A model generated the notes under the pieces. That model saw only the letters and a list, made by a program, of their open reading frames with translations. It was not told where the DNA came from and searched no databases. Position numbers and translations under genes: made by a program. This document shows, in pieces, positions 16,357 to 25,054 of a stretch of 64,000 nucleotides of DNA. Numbering within the stretch: the stretch's first letter is position 1; the number at the start of each line of letters is the position of its first letter. This stretch comes from Bacteroidota bacterium (lineage in GTDB: Bacteria; Bacteroidota; Bacteroidia; B-17B0; Aurantibacillaceae): positions 1-64,000 of the forward strand of contig CANFTW010000006.1 of the NCBI GenBank assembly GCA_947450025.1, in the 5' to 3' direction.

Positions 16357-16524
16357 ATGGGAAAAGGCGATCAAAGATCAAGACGTGGAAAAATTCAAGT
16401 AGGTTCATTTGGTAACCTTCGTCCACGTAAAAAAACTAAAGCATTTACTGCAGAGCAAATCGAAGTAGTTGCAGCAGCAAAAAAAGCAGCTCCAAAAAAG
16501 GCAGCGAAAAAAGCCGCTAAATAA
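16357..16524 (+). CDS. Small ribosomal protein bTHX with Lys/Ala tail
   Basis: A 55-residue protein. MGKGDQRSRRGKIQVGSFGN then LRPRKK matches the THX family of short basic 30S proteins that plug a cavity in the head of the subunit. After residue ~30 the protein carries an extra linker and a histone-like tail of AAKKAAPKKAAKKAAK, which is not part of the canonical Thx core and resembles the H1-like protein at 27.8 kb. The frame is 168 bp from ATG to TAA and is followed at once by a terminator. Confidence 0.9.
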   Translation: MGKGDQRSRRGKIQVGSFGNLRPRKKTKAFTAEQIEVVAAAKKAAPKKAAKKAAK

Positions 16525-16530
16525 TTAAAG

Positions 16531-16555
16531 AAACCGCCTCGAGCGGTTTTTTTAT
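16531..16555 (+). terminator. bTHX terminator
   Basis: AAACCGC / GCGGTTT stem with loop CTCGA, then a run of T. Confidence 0.85.
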
Positions 16556-16596
16556 TTAGTTTTTTTAATGTTTTCATGAAATCGAAATAAAATATT

Positions 16597-16604
16597 TACC
16601 TTTA
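16597..16604 (+). promoter_or_regulatory. -7 box directly before purK (likely leaderless)
   Basis: TACCTTTA is a 7-of-8 to TAnnTTTG element ending 4 nt before the purK GTG at 16609. Transcription would begin at or next to the start codon. Confidence 0.45.
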
Positions 16605-16608
16605 AATC

Positions 16609-17751
16609 GTGACTTATTTTCAACCAGACAAAATCAAAATAGGCGTATTAGGCGGAGGGCAGCTCGGCCGTATGATGATTCAAAGCGCTATCAATTACAA
16701 CTTGTACATTTGTTGTTTAGATCCAGATGCGAACGCTCCTTGTAAATCTATAGCCAATGAATTTACTAAAGGAAGTTTAACAGACTATGATACTGTATAC
16801 AAATTCGGGAAGGATAAAGACATCATTACTATTGAAATTGAAAATGTTAATGTTGAAGCCTTAAAGGATTTACAAAAATTAGGTAAAAAAGTTTTTCCTC
16901 AACCCGAAGTGATTGAAATCATTCAGGATAAGGGATTACAAAAAATGTTTTATCAACGCAATGACATCCCAAGTCCTGATTTTTTCTTAGTAGAGAATAA
17001 ATCACAAATCGAAAAATACAAAGACTTCTTCCCGTTCTTTCAAAAATTACGCACGGGTGGTTATGATGGAAAAGGTGTTGTTAAACTAGGCCATCCTCAT
17101 AAAATTGAACATGCGTTTGAAGCTCCTAGTGTTCTTGAACGTTTAGTCGATTTTGATAAAGAAATTTCCGTGATTGTCGCTCGCAATGAAAGTGGAGAAT
17201 CTAAATGTTTTCCTGCAGTAGAATGTGAATTTAACCCAGAAGCAAATTTGGTTGAGTTTTTATTTTCGCCAGCAAATATTAAAAAAAGTGTAGATAAACA
17301 GGCTACCGAAATTGCTATAAAAATTGCGGAAAAATTAAACATTGTAGGCATTTTAGCGGTAGAGTTATTTGTTACTAAAGACGGTAAAGTGCTTGTTAAT
17401 GAAGTCGCTCCTCGCCCACATAATAGTGGTCATCAAACAATTGAGGGGAATATCACTTCTCAATTTGAACAACATTTGCGCGCTATTTTAAATTTACCTT
17501 TGGGAGATACTAGTATCATAAAACCAGCGGTTATGATTAATTTATTAGGCGAAAAAAATCATGAAGGGGCTGCTAAATATGAAGGATTAACAGACGCTAT
17601 TAAATACAAAGGAGTGTATGTTCATTTATATGGAAAAACAACAACAAAGCCATTTCGCAAAATGGGACATGTAACCGTAATCGATGATGACTTGAGTCTA
17701 GCAAAAAAGAAAGCCATTACAGTAAAAGATTTAATTAAAATAGTTAGCTAA
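16609..17751 (+). CDS. purK: N5-carboxyaminoimidazole ribonucleotide synthase
   Basis: ATP-grasp enzyme of purine synthesis that carboxylates AIR to N5-CAIR. 380 residues, usual length. N-terminal [12 protein letters not shown] is the dinucleotide-like binding loop; the ATP-grasp core includes [18 protein letters not shown] and [13 protein letters not shown]. The start is a GTG (16609) with no Shine-Dalgarno sequence, preceded by a -7-like box that ends 4 nt away. purE follows after 25 bp, so the two N5-CAIR steps are in one operon. Confidence 0.97.
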   Translation: MTYFQPDKIKIGVLGGGQLGRMMIQSAINYNLYICCLDPDANAPCKSIANEFTKGSLTDYDTVYKFGKDKDIITIEIENVNVEALKDLQKLGKKVFPQPEVIEIIQDKGLQKMFYQRNDIPSPDFFLVENKSQIEKYKDFFPFFQKLRTGGYDGKGVVKLGHPHKIEHAFEAPSVLERLVDFDKEISVIVARNESGESKCFPAVECEFNPEANLVEFLFSPANIKKSVDKQATEIAIKIAEKLNIVGILAVELFVTKDGKVLVNEVAPRPHNSGHQTIEGNITSQFEQHLRAILNLPLGDTSIIKPAVMINLLGEKNHEGAAKYEGLTDAIKYKGVYVHLYGKTTTKPFRKMGHVTVIDDDLSLAKKKAITVKDLIKIVS

Positions 17752-17776
17752 AAATAAATACTTAAATAAAATTAAG

Positions 17777-18256
17777 ATGGTAGGTATAATAATGGGTAGT
17801 AGCAGTGATTTAAAAATCATGAATGATGCAGCAGATTTTCTTAAGAAATTAGATATCCCATATGAAATAACAATTGTATCCGCTCACCGAACACCTGAGC
17901 GCATGTTTGATTATGCAAAAACGGCCCATGAAAGAGGTTTAAAAGTGATTATTGCAGGTGCTGGGGGCGCAGCTCATTTACCAGGAATGGTAGCTTCATT
18001 AACGGCTTTGCCAGTAATTGGCGTTCCTGTAAAATCAAGTAATTCTATTGATGGCTGGGATTCTTTATTATCTATTGTTCAAATGCCTAATGGCGTTCCT
18101 GTAGCTACGGTAGCAGTTAATGCTGCTCAAAATGCAGGGATATTAGCAGCGCAAATTATTGGCTGTCAAGATAAAGCTGTTTTTGAAAAATTAGTTTTGT
18201 TTAAAGAAGAATTGAAAGAAAAAGTGATGAAGAGTTTGGAAGAGATTAAGAAATAA
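17777..18256 (+). CDS. purE: N5-carboxyaminoimidazole ribonucleotide mutase
   Basis: Class I PurE, 159 residues: [20 protein letters not shown] (phosphate loop with Ser and Asp), SAHRTPERM (catalytic His region), [17 protein letters not shown] and GVPVKS. It converts N5-CAIR to CAIR, the step right after purK. Converges with rnpA, with only 2 bp between the two stop codons and no terminator visible in between. Confidence 0.97.
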   Translation: MVGIIMGSSSDLKIMNDAADFLKKLDIPYEITIVSAHRTPERMFDYAKTAHERGLKVIIAGAGGAAHLPGMVASLTALPVIGVPVKSSNSIDGWDSLLSIVQMPNGVPVATVAVNAAQNAGILAAQIIGCQDKAVFEKLVLFKEELKEKVMKSLEEIKK

Positions 18257-18258
18257 AT

Positions 18259-18651
18259 TTAATTTTTTTTGATATCTGAAAAACTCATTTTAGTGATGCT
18301 ATCTATTAATTGAAGCATACTTTTTTCAATCGTTACATATTCTAATTCTTCGTTACTTAAACAAATAAACATCAAGTCTATTTTTTGAGTTTGCAATGAT
18401 TCGTATAGTGTGTGTTTATTTAAACGATACACTTCTCTCATGCGACGTTTAATGTCATTTCGTTTGTTGGCACGTTTATGCTTCTTCTTGGGCACTACAA
18501 ACATCACTCTTACCGGAAAGGGACTTTCAAATTCTGTTTTTTTATAAATTAATTTGAAAGGGAATTGAGTTTTAGATTTGCCATTAGCAAATAAATCATC
18601 AATAGCTTTTTTGCTACATAAACGTTCTATTTTAGAAAATGTAAAATCCAT
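18259..18651 (-). CDS. rnpA: Ribonuclease P protein component
   Basis: Protein subunit of RNase P, which matures tRNA 5' ends with the RNA subunit. 130 residues. The N-terminal FSKIERLCSKKAIDDLFANGKS, then PVRVMFVVPKKKHKRANKRNDIKRRMREVYR carries the conserved RNR-type basic helix. It is not next to rpmH or yidC here. Lies upstream on the same strand as nothing else close: the hemD terminator separates it from hemD. Confidence 0.95.
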   Translation of the reverse strand: MDFTFSKIERLCSKKAIDDLFANGKSKTQFPFKLIYKKTEFESPFPVRVMFVVPKKKHKRANKRNDIKRRMREVYRLNKHTLYESLQTQKIDLMFICLSNEELEYVTIEKSMLQLIDSITKMSFSDIKKN

Positions 18652-18713
18652 GATATATGGTTGTTCTATATTTTAATTACACAACCTCGATAAAGATGAA
18701 GTTCATTAAGATT

Positions 18714-18745
18714 AAAAAACTCAAAAGAATTCTTTTGAGTTTTTT
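18714..18745 (-). terminator. hemD terminator (perfect palindrome)
   Basis: A perfect 32-bp palindrome with poly-A on one flank and poly-T on the other (AAAAAACTCAAAAG / CTTTTGAGTTTTTT), 10 bp beyond the hemD stop on the reverse strand. It works equally on both strands in principle. Confidence 0.75.
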
Positions 18746-18754
18746 AATAGTCAT

Positions 18755-19984
18755 TTATCGCTTATTAGCTTCTTTTATATATTCATCTAATGCTCCAGAC
18801 ATACTAGGATTCTTAGGATTAGGAGCGTATATGTCTAAACGGTAACCGTGTTTTTTTAACGTATTGGCTGTTGCTGCCCCAAAGCAGGCGATACGGGTAT
18901 TTCCTTGTTTAAAATTTGGAAAATTATGCTTTAATGAATTGATTCCTGCAGGTGTAAAAAATACCAAAGCATCAAATTCATTTAAATTTTTAATATCTGA
19001 TAAATCAGCACTTACTGTTCTATACATGATAGCTTTTGCATATTTAATAGAGATTGCATCTAAAAAATCACATATTTGCTCTTTTTGAACATCAGCTGCA
19101 GGTAATAAAAATTTCTCTTCTCTGTTTTTTCTAATAACATCAACTAAATCTTGAATGGTTTGATGTCCAAAGAATATTTTTCGTTTACGGTATTGAATAT
19201 ATTTCTGCAAGTAATAAGCAGTTGCTTCGTTTATACAAAAGTATTTCATTGATTCGGGAACAGTCACGCGCATTTCGTTACACATTCTAAAATAATGATC
19301 CACTGCCATTCTGCTAGTTAAAATTACAGCTTTGTGTTCTAATATATCAATGCGTTGGGTTCTAAAATCTTTAACAGGTAAACCTTCAATTTTTATAAAT
19401 TGACGAAATGTTTCAATCAGATTATATTTCTTAGCTAAATCATAATACGGATTCTTATCGGTTTCTGGTTTAGGTTGAGAAATTAAGATTGTTTTTATTT
19501 TATGCTTAGGATAATTAGAAACCTCTATGATTGGTTGAGGCGCCACTGCCACTAATTGTTTTTTTGTTTTAACACCAATTTTTACAAATTTTTCTGTGCT
19601 AGTTACGGCTTCTATTTTTGGAGCAGGAGTTGATTTTACTTTAGCTTCAATTTTAGGATTAACAACTACAGGTGCTTGTTTAGTAAGTTTTTTTACGACT
19701 GACTTTTTTATAACAACTTTTTTAGCCACTGTTTTTTTAGCCACAACCTTTTTTAATGCTGTTTTTTTAGCAATTGGTTTTACTGCTAATTTCTTAGTAG
19801 GCGCTTTTTTGATGATTTTTTTAATCGCTGGCTTTTTTGAAACAACCTTTTTAACTGCTTTTTTAGCAGGACTCTTTTTAGCAATCTTTTTAACTACGGT
19901 TTTTTTAGCTGTAGCCTTTTTTACTTTTTTAGTGTTTGCTTTTACAGTAGGTGATTTAATAGATTTTTTTTTCTTGATAGCCAT
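18755..19984 (-). CDS. hemD: Uroporphyrinogen-III synthase with histone-like Lys/Ala N-terminal extension
   Basis: The C-terminal ~245 residues (HKIKTILISQPKPETDKNPY ... FRTQRIDILEHKAVILTSRMAVDHYF ... LVFFTPAGINSLKHNF) are the Bacteroidota form of HemD, which cyclises hydroxymethylbilane in haem synthesis. In front lie ~150 residues of K/A/V/P repeats (AKKSPAKKAVKKVVSKKPAIKK...), a histone H1-like tail. I chose the ATG at 19984 (MAIKKKKS); an ATG 12 bp upstream (19996) is also possible. DUF4271 lies just upstream on the same strand, the known arrangement. hemE is 20 kb away in this window. No frameshift is seen between tail and enzyme. Confidence 0.88.
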   Translation of the reverse strand: MAIKKKKSIKSPTVKANTKKVKKATAKKTVVKKIAKKSPAKKAVKKVVSKKPAIKKIIKKAPTKKLAVKPIAKKTALKKVVAKKTVAKKVVIKKSVVKKLTKQAPVVVNPKIEAKVKSTPAPKIEAVTSTEKFVKIGVKTKKQLVAVAPQPIIEVSNYPKHKIKTILISQPKPETDKNPYYDLAKKYNLIETFRQFIKIEGLPVKDFRTQRIDILEHKAVILTSRMAVDHYFRMCNEMRVTVPESMKYFCINEATAYYLQKYIQYRKRKIFFGHQTIQDLVDVIRKNREEKFLLPAADVQKEQICDFLDAISIKYAKAIMYRTVSADLSDIKNLNEFDALVFFTPAGINSLKHNFPNFKQGNTRIACFGAATANTLKKHGYRLDIYAPNPKNPSMSGALDEYIKEANKR

Positions 19985-19999
19985 ATTAAAAATCAATGC

Positions 20000-20776
20000 T
20001 TAAAAATTAACTAATAGAAACTTTATCAAAACTAATAATGGTAGAATTTCTAAGGCACAAAGGTATAAAAAAATATACAAAATTCCTATGTTTTGTTCAG
20101 TTGTTGAAAGGACGAAGACTCTAAACATTCTGAGGGCATAAAAACCTGCGCAAATAACCAGTGCAGGGTATAAAAACCATTCGCTAGGATAGGTTGTGTA
20201 TTGAAGACACACGATAAAAGGGAATAAAATGATGCCAATTGTTTGACCAAAAACAAAAACTGTATAAAGGTATTCTTTGCCTAAATCGTTATCAGATATA
20301 ATGTAAGCTAGTATAGAATTGGCTACAAATTTTATTAAATACATTACAACAATAATTCCTACAAAAAACATATACTGTTTTAAAAGAGGGGCATTTAGTA
20401 ATATTAATCCAAAATATTCATTGGTTTTTTGAATTAAAAAAGCCATTACTAAAATAAAACCAATGCCCAGTAATAAAGACATTCTTTTGGTAAGCTTGAA
20501 TTCTTCTCTGAAAAGTTGTTTTGCTTCTTGAATACTGAAAACAGACACGAAAATGCGTAAAATTTTTTTTGGCTCCGAAATTCTAATTAAAACATATATA
20601 GATAATGTTAAGAATAATAAAATTCCTGGCCAATAGGATGTTTTTGCTCCATTAAACATAGGAGTGGGGTGAATTATTTTTAAGGAATGACCAGAAAATA
20701 AAGAGGCGCGCTCTAAAGTATCTCTTTGAGCAAGTGAATCAGTTTTGATATGTAAAATAGAGTCTTGTTTACCCAC
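20000..20776 (-). CDS. DUF4271 family membrane protein
   Basis: A 258-residue integral membrane protein with about seven hydrophobic segments (ILLFLTLSIYVLIRI, LLGIGFILVMAFLI, YMFFVGIIVVMYLIKF, YLYTVFVFGQTIGIILFPFIV, FLYPALVICAGFYAL and IGILYIFLYLCALEILPLLVLI). DUF4271 proteins are found beside hemD in Bacteroidota; function unknown. Ends 15 bp before the hemD start, so the two are co-transcribed. Confidence 0.88.
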   Translation of the reverse strand: MGKQDSILHIKTDSLAQRDTLERASLFSGHSLKIIHPTPMFNGAKTSYWPGILLFLTLSIYVLIRISEPKKILRIFVSVFSIQEAKQLFREEFKLTKRMSLLLGIGFILVMAFLIQKTNEYFGLILLNAPLLKQYMFFVGIIVVMYLIKFVANSILAYIISDNDLGKEYLYTVFVFGQTIGIILFPFIVCLQYTTYPSEWFLYPALVICAGFYALRMFRVFVLSTTEQNIGILYIFLYLCALEILPLLVLIKFLLVNF

Positions 20777-20900
20777 AAAAATTAGTATCTACTGCAAAAA
20801 GCCATAATTTATTAAACCTTTTTTAGCTATCTTTCAAAGATAAATAAAAAACAGAAGTCTTATAGCCAAATATAATTTTACTTTCAAGATTATAGTTTAA

Positions 20901-21947
20901 CTATAATTTTTCTAAATATTTTGTGATTAGCTGAGGTAATCCAAAATTTATCAAGTCACTTCGTTTAATTTTAAGTAGTGAAGGGTTATTTAAAGGTTTT
21001 TTAAGATTCAACTCATAAAATGTTGCGAATAAGTGCTGATGAGATAAAATGTGTTTTTTTTCGTTTGTCACTGACATTAGTATAGAATTTTCTAAGAAAG
21101 GGTTAAGCATTTTTTCTTTTAATAGTTTTTCTGAATCTGTTGGTAATTCTGTTTCTATAAGATAGAATTCATACAAATTTTGCCAGATATCTTTTTGAGT
21201 TCGTTTTTGGATATAGACATAGCCTTTATAGTTAAATATAAAATAATGTAAATATCGATTTTTAATGGTTATTTTCTTAGTTTTTACTGGCAATATCCCC
21301 ACTGTTTTATTAGCAAATGCTTGACAATATTCTTGAAGTGGACAATTTTCGCATTTAGGATTATTTGGTTTACACCATATTGCTCCAAACTCCATCATAG
21401 CACTATTATGCATGCCGGGATACCGATGATTTAAAAGCTCATCTGCCAGTTGTTGAAATTCTTTTTTGCCTTGGGAAGAATTGATTGGTGTTGTAATATT
21501 AAATAAACGAGAGAGTACTCTGTAAACATTTCCATCAACTACAGCATAAGGCAATTTAAAAGCAAATGATGCAATTGCAGCCGCTGTATAATCTCCAACG
21601 CCTTTTAAGGATTTAATCTCATCATACGTATTTGGAAAATTACCATTGTGTTTTTGCTTCACTGTTTTTGCAGCAGCGTGCAAATTTCGCGCACGAGAGT
21701 AATATCCAAGCCCTTGCCATAATCTCATCACTTGGTCCTCTGGAGCATTTGCTAAATCACTTATGGAAGGGAAGGTTTCAGTAAATGTTATATAGTAATT
21801 TAAGCCTTGTACAACTTGAGTTTGCTGCAGAATAACTTCTGACAACCATATTTTATAAGGATCGTTAATATTGCGCCAAGGCAAATCACGCTTGTTTTTT
21901 TTATACCAAGCGATGAGTTTTTCTGAAATTGGATGACTTTGAGGCAT
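20901..21947 (-). CDS. mutY: A/G-specific adenine DNA glycosylase
   Basis: Removes adenine mispaired with 8-oxoguanine. 348 residues. HhH-GPD fold with LSEVILQQTQVVQG, GLGYYSRARNLHAAAK, hairpin LKGVGDYTAAAIASFA and catalytic Asp in AVVDGNVYRVLSR; the [4Fe-4S] site is C-x6-C-x2-C-x5-C (CKPNNPKCENCPLQEYC). The C-terminal NUDIX-like domain that reads 8-oxoG begins near residue 225. It begins 4 bp after the fatty acid-CoA ligase ends, forming a reverse-strand operon. Confidence 0.96.
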   Translation of the reverse strand: MPQSHPISEKLIAWYKKNKRDLPWRNINDPYKIWLSEVILQQTQVVQGLNYYITFTETFPSISDLANAPEDQVMRLWQGLGYYSRARNLHAAAKTVKQKHNGNFPNTYDEIKSLKGVGDYTAAAIASFAFKLPYAVVDGNVYRVLSRLFNITTPINSSQGKKEFQQLADELLNHRYPGMHNSAMMEFGAIWCKPNNPKCENCPLQEYCQAFANKTVGILPVKTKKITIKNRYLHYFIFNYKGYVYIQKRTQKDIWQNLYEFYLIETELPTDSEKLLKEKMLNPFLENSILMSVTNEKKHILSHQHLFATFYELNLKKPLNNPSLLKIKRSDLINFGLPQLITKYLEKL

Positions 21948-21951
21948 TTTT

Positions 21952-23727
21952 CTAATCCTCTACAGCAAAAATTTTATGGATAGCATCCATATTTTTTTCT
22001 CTGATAATTTTTCTTTTCAAACTCATTTTTGGAGTTAACTCACCACCTTCAATACTCCATTCTTTATTTAAAACAGCAACTCGTTTTAATTGTTCAAAAG
22101 GAGCTAAGGATTTATTAATAAGTTTTATATGGTCATTTATTAATCGCCTTAATTCCTCGTGAGAACTCATGTCTTGATTATTTGTCCAAGTAATATTTTT
22201 TTCAGTACAATACTCTTTAAAATTATTAAACGAAGGAACTATTATGGCAGAAGCAAATTTTTGATTTTCGCCAACCACCATGCTTTGTTCAACATAACGA
22301 CATTCTTTAATTTTATTTTCAATCATTAAAGGCGCAATATATTTACCAGAACTAGTTTTAAAAATTTCTTTCTTTCGATCAGTGATTTTTAAAAATTTGC
22401 CTTCAACAAAAGTCCCTACATCTCCTGTATGAAACCATCCATCCTGATCTATGACTTCTGCTGTTGCTTCGTTATTTTTATAGTATCCTAGCATCAGGTT
22501 TGGACCTTTAACTAAGATTTCGCCATCCTCTTCTGCAATCTTAACTTCTACACCATCAATTACCGGCCCGCAGGTTCCAATACGAATATTATCTTCGCCA
22601 TATCTGTTTACACTCACTACCACGCAGGTTTCAGTTAATCCATAACCTTGTAAACAAACAATATTTGCACATAAAAATATGCGCTCTAGTTTAGGATTTA
22701 AAGCGGCACCTCCAGAGGCTATACAGACTAATTTTCCTCCTACAGCTTCTCGCCATTTGCTAAAAACTAATTTATCAGCAAGTTTGTGCTGTAATTTATA
22801 CCACCATCCGTTTTTATCATTGAGTTCATAGGTATTGGCAATGCGCATACTCCAATCAAAAATTTTACGTTTTGAACCTGTTAATTTTTCTCCAGTAGCA
22901 GTAATTTTTTCATATACTCTCTCAATTAAACGTGGCACCGAAACAAAAACTTGAGGTTTAATTTCTTTTAAATTATCACCTATAGTTTCTAACCCTTCAG
23001 CATAATAGATAGAAATGCCTCTGTATAAATAGAGTGTACTCACCATTCGTTCGTAAACGTGATTAAGTGGCAGGAAACTTAATGCTCGCCACGAGCTATC
23101 AAAGGGCGCAAAGTTTTGACAGGAAATGACATTTGAAACTAAATTGTGATGAGTAATCATGACACCTTTTGGAATTCCAGTAGTCCCTGACGTATATAAT
23201 ATGGTTAATAAATTTGATGGTAATATGGATTGTTTTATGGCATTTAATTTTTCAACGTCGGCATGGTGCTCCCCTAATTTCAAAAACTCTTCAAACGATA
23301 AAATCCCTTCAATTGGATTAAATGAAATGATGTGCTTGACATTTGGAATGTTTTTTTCAATAGCAATTAATTTGGCGTATATGGATTTATCCGATATAAA
23401 AACAGCTTTTACATCTCCATGATTTAAAATAAACTCTAGATCAACATTACTAATTGTTGGAAAGATAGGTACTGTTACAATGTCAGCTTGCTGGCAACCA
23501 TAGTCGCAAAAATTCCATTCTGGTCGGTTGTTGGCAATAATAGCAACTTTATCTTTATTCGCTAATCCTAGTGACAGAAGACCATAGCTAACCAAATCAA
23601 CATTTTTTATGAAATCATCACTACTGTGTTTTTTCCATACCTTATTTTCTTTTGCTGCTAAAACATCTTCCTTTTTATATTTTGTTTTATATAAATCTAA
23701 AATGTCAAATACACGAGTTATCTCCAT
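21952..23727 (-). CDS. Long-chain fatty acid-CoA ligase (AMP-forming)
   Basis: A 591-residue adenylate-forming enzyme that activates long-chain fatty acids to acyl-CoA. The AMP/phosphate loop is ILYTSGTTGIPKGVMITH (residues ~180-197); the A5 region is LQGYGLTETCVVVS; the hinge is GWFHTGDVGTFVEGKFLKITDRKKEIF. The length and the LPLNHVYERMVST stretch fit the FadD15/ACSBG-like group common in Bacteroidota. Co-directional with mutY (4 bp apart). Confidence 0.94.
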   Translation of the reverse strand: MEITRVFDILDLYKTKYKKEDVLAAKENKVWKKHSSDDFIKNVDLVSYGLLSLGLANKDKVAIIANNRPEWNFCDYGCQQADIVTVPIFPTISNVDLEFILNHGDVKAVFISDKSIYAKLIAIEKNIPNVKHIISFNPIEGILSFEEFLKLGEHHADVEKLNAIKQSILPSNLLTILYTSGTTGIPKGVMITHHNLVSNVISCQNFAPFDSSWRALSFLPLNHVYERMVSTLYLYRGISIYYAEGLETIGDNLKEIKPQVFVSVPRLIERVYEKITATGEKLTGSKRKIFDWSMRIANTYELNDKNGWWYKLQHKLADKLVFSKWREAVGGKLVCIASGGAALNPKLERIFLCANIVCLQGYGLTETCVVVSVNRYGEDNIRIGTCGPVIDGVEVKIAEEDGEILVKGPNLMLGYYKNNEATAEVIDQDGWFHTGDVGTFVEGKFLKITDRKKEIFKTSSGKYIAPLMIENKIKECRYVEQSMVVGENQKFASAIIVPSFNNFKEYCTEKNITWTNNQDMSSHEELRRLINDHIKLINKSLAPFEQLKRVAVLNKEWSIEGGELTPKMSLKRKIIREKNMDAIHKIFAVED

Positions 23728-23818
23728 GCTTTATTTTTATAATAATTTATTTACTAATCAAAGATTATGAAAAATGTACAATTAAGCAAATCATCATATC
23801 TTTATGCATCACTTAAAG

Positions 23819-24289
23819 CTAAAGGAGTTCGATGATTTGATTGAGATACAATTTATCTATATTATCAAATGATTGATAACATTCACTATCTATGTCTAAT
23901 ACACCAATAATTTCGTTTTGAGTATTATATATAGGTAAAACGATTTCAGATTTAGATAAAGAGCTACATGCTATATGTCCAGGAAATTGATCAACATCAT
24001 CAACAATGATTGTTTCGTTATTTTTCCATGCAGTGCCACAAACACCTTTCCCCATATTGATGCGTGTGCAAGCTATAGGGCCTTGAAAGGGACCTAACAC
24101 TAATTGGTTTTCTTTTATTAAATAAAAACCAACCCATAGGTAATTAAATCCATACTTTAAGGCCGCACATATATTTGCCATATTTGCAATCATGTCAGAT
24201 TCGCCTCCTAATAATGATTTTATCTGAGGAAGCAAAGATTGATATTTTTCTTCTTTTGAATTGCCAATAATTTCTAAGGATTCGGCCAT
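23819..24289 (-). CDS. msrC: Free methionine-(R)-sulfoxide reductase (GAF domain)
   Basis: Cytoplasmic 156-residue GAF protein that reduces free Met-R-sulfoxide. Three cysteines, C74 (GPIACTRI), C84 (GVCGTAW) and C108 (HIACSS), have the same spacing (10 and 24) as the E. coli enzyme's C84/C94/C118. The ligand pocket residues in VGFYLI and VLDIDSE are present. Monocistronic. Confident family call; activity is inferred from the conserved cysteines. Confidence 0.93.
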   Translation of the reverse strand: MAESLEIIGNSKEEKYQSLLPQIKSLLGGESDMIANMANICAALKYGFNYLWVGFYLIKENQLVLGPFQGPIACTRINMGKGVCGTAWKNNETIIVDDVDQFPGHIACSSLSKSEIVLPIYNTQNEIIGVLDIDSECYQSFDNIDKLYLNQIIELL

Positions 24290-24463
24290 GTTCTTTAATC
24301 AATATAAGATTGTGGTTAATTTATTTTTTACTTAATTTTATATACAAATATAATAGGAAAGTCTTGTTATTTTGCACTGAGAGGATTGCTTTTATATAAA
24401 GACGAGTTTATAATTAATCAAGGCTGAATGTTTGACAATATTTCATCATAATAAATAATTAAT

Positions 24464-25003
24464 TTGTTGCATAAATATTTTATAGCCATAGTGCCTCCTG
24501 AACCTTTGTTAGCTAGTATTCACGATTTAAAGCAGAGAAATTTTGAAATATATAACACGAAAGGTGCTTTGCGCTCTCCAGGGCATATTACTTTGCATAT
24601 GCCGTTTACCTGGGAAGAAGAAAAAGAAAATAAGTTAGTTGATGTATTGAAAGCTTTTAAGTTTCATCAGGAAATTCAGATTACATTATCAAATTTTGAT
24701 TGTTTTGAGCCTAGAGTTTTGTTTATTAATGTTAGTCAAAACGAATTACTTAATCAATTTCAAAAAGAATTGGTTAGTTATTGTAAAAGCAAACTTCAAC
24801 TATTCAATCAAGCAGATGACAGGCGAGGATTTCATCCGCATATTACAATAGCATTTAGGGATCTTAAAAAACCTACTTTTTATAAAATGTGGAATGATTA
24901 TCAAAATGTATCATTTGAGGCAAATTTCACTTGTGGGACTATATGTTTGCTAAAACAACTCAATAATCGATGGGAAGTATATAAAGAAATGGATTTTTTA
25001 TAA
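24464..25003 (+). CDS. thpR: 2'-5' RNA ligase / cyclic phosphodiesterase family protein (2H)
   Basis: A 179-residue 2H phosphoesterase-like protein with both signature tetrads: H41-I-T43-L (GHITLHMPF) and H126-I-T128-I (HPHITIAF). ThpR-type enzymes hydrolyse 2',3'-cyclic phosphate ends and can join 2'-5' RNA in vitro; the physiological substrate is unknown. No ATG is in place; the start is a TTG at 24464 or 24467, and the sequence MLHKYFIAIVPP begins like family members. Ends at a bidirectional terminator shared with clpP. Confidence 0.88.
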   Translation: MLHKYFIAIVPPEPLLASIHDLKQRNFEIYNTKGALRSPGHITLHMPFTWEEEKENKLVDVLKAFKFHQEIQITLSNFDCFEPRVLFINVSQNELLNQFQKELVSYCKSKLQLFNQADDRRGFHPHITIAFRDLKKPTFYKMWNDYQNVSFEANFTCGTICLLKQLNNRWEVYKEMDFL

Positions 25004-25005
25004 AT

Positions 25006-25039
25006 AAAAACGCCTCAGTGTTATGACTGAGGCGTTTTT
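25006..25039. terminator. Bidirectional terminator between thpR and clpP
   Basis: AAAAACGCCTCAG / CTGAGGCGTTTTT stem with loop TGTTATGA; A-run and T-run flanks make it usable from both sides of this convergent pair. Confidence 0.88.
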
Positions 25040-25054
25040 AAACTGTTTTTAAAA

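Noticed and set aside
18657-18845. 62-aa forward frame before the hemD stop
   Set aside because: It overlaps the hemD terminator palindrome and hemD itself on the other strand; no coding signal.
19596-20003. Forward-strand frame opposite the hemD Lys/Ala tail
   Set aside because: It is the antisense of a low-complexity tail (Phe/Leu/Ala-rich), not an independent gene.
20885-20910. Palindrome ATTATAGTTTAACTATAAT as mutY terminator
   Set aside because: Very AT-rich with no T-run after it on the reverse strand; could be chance.
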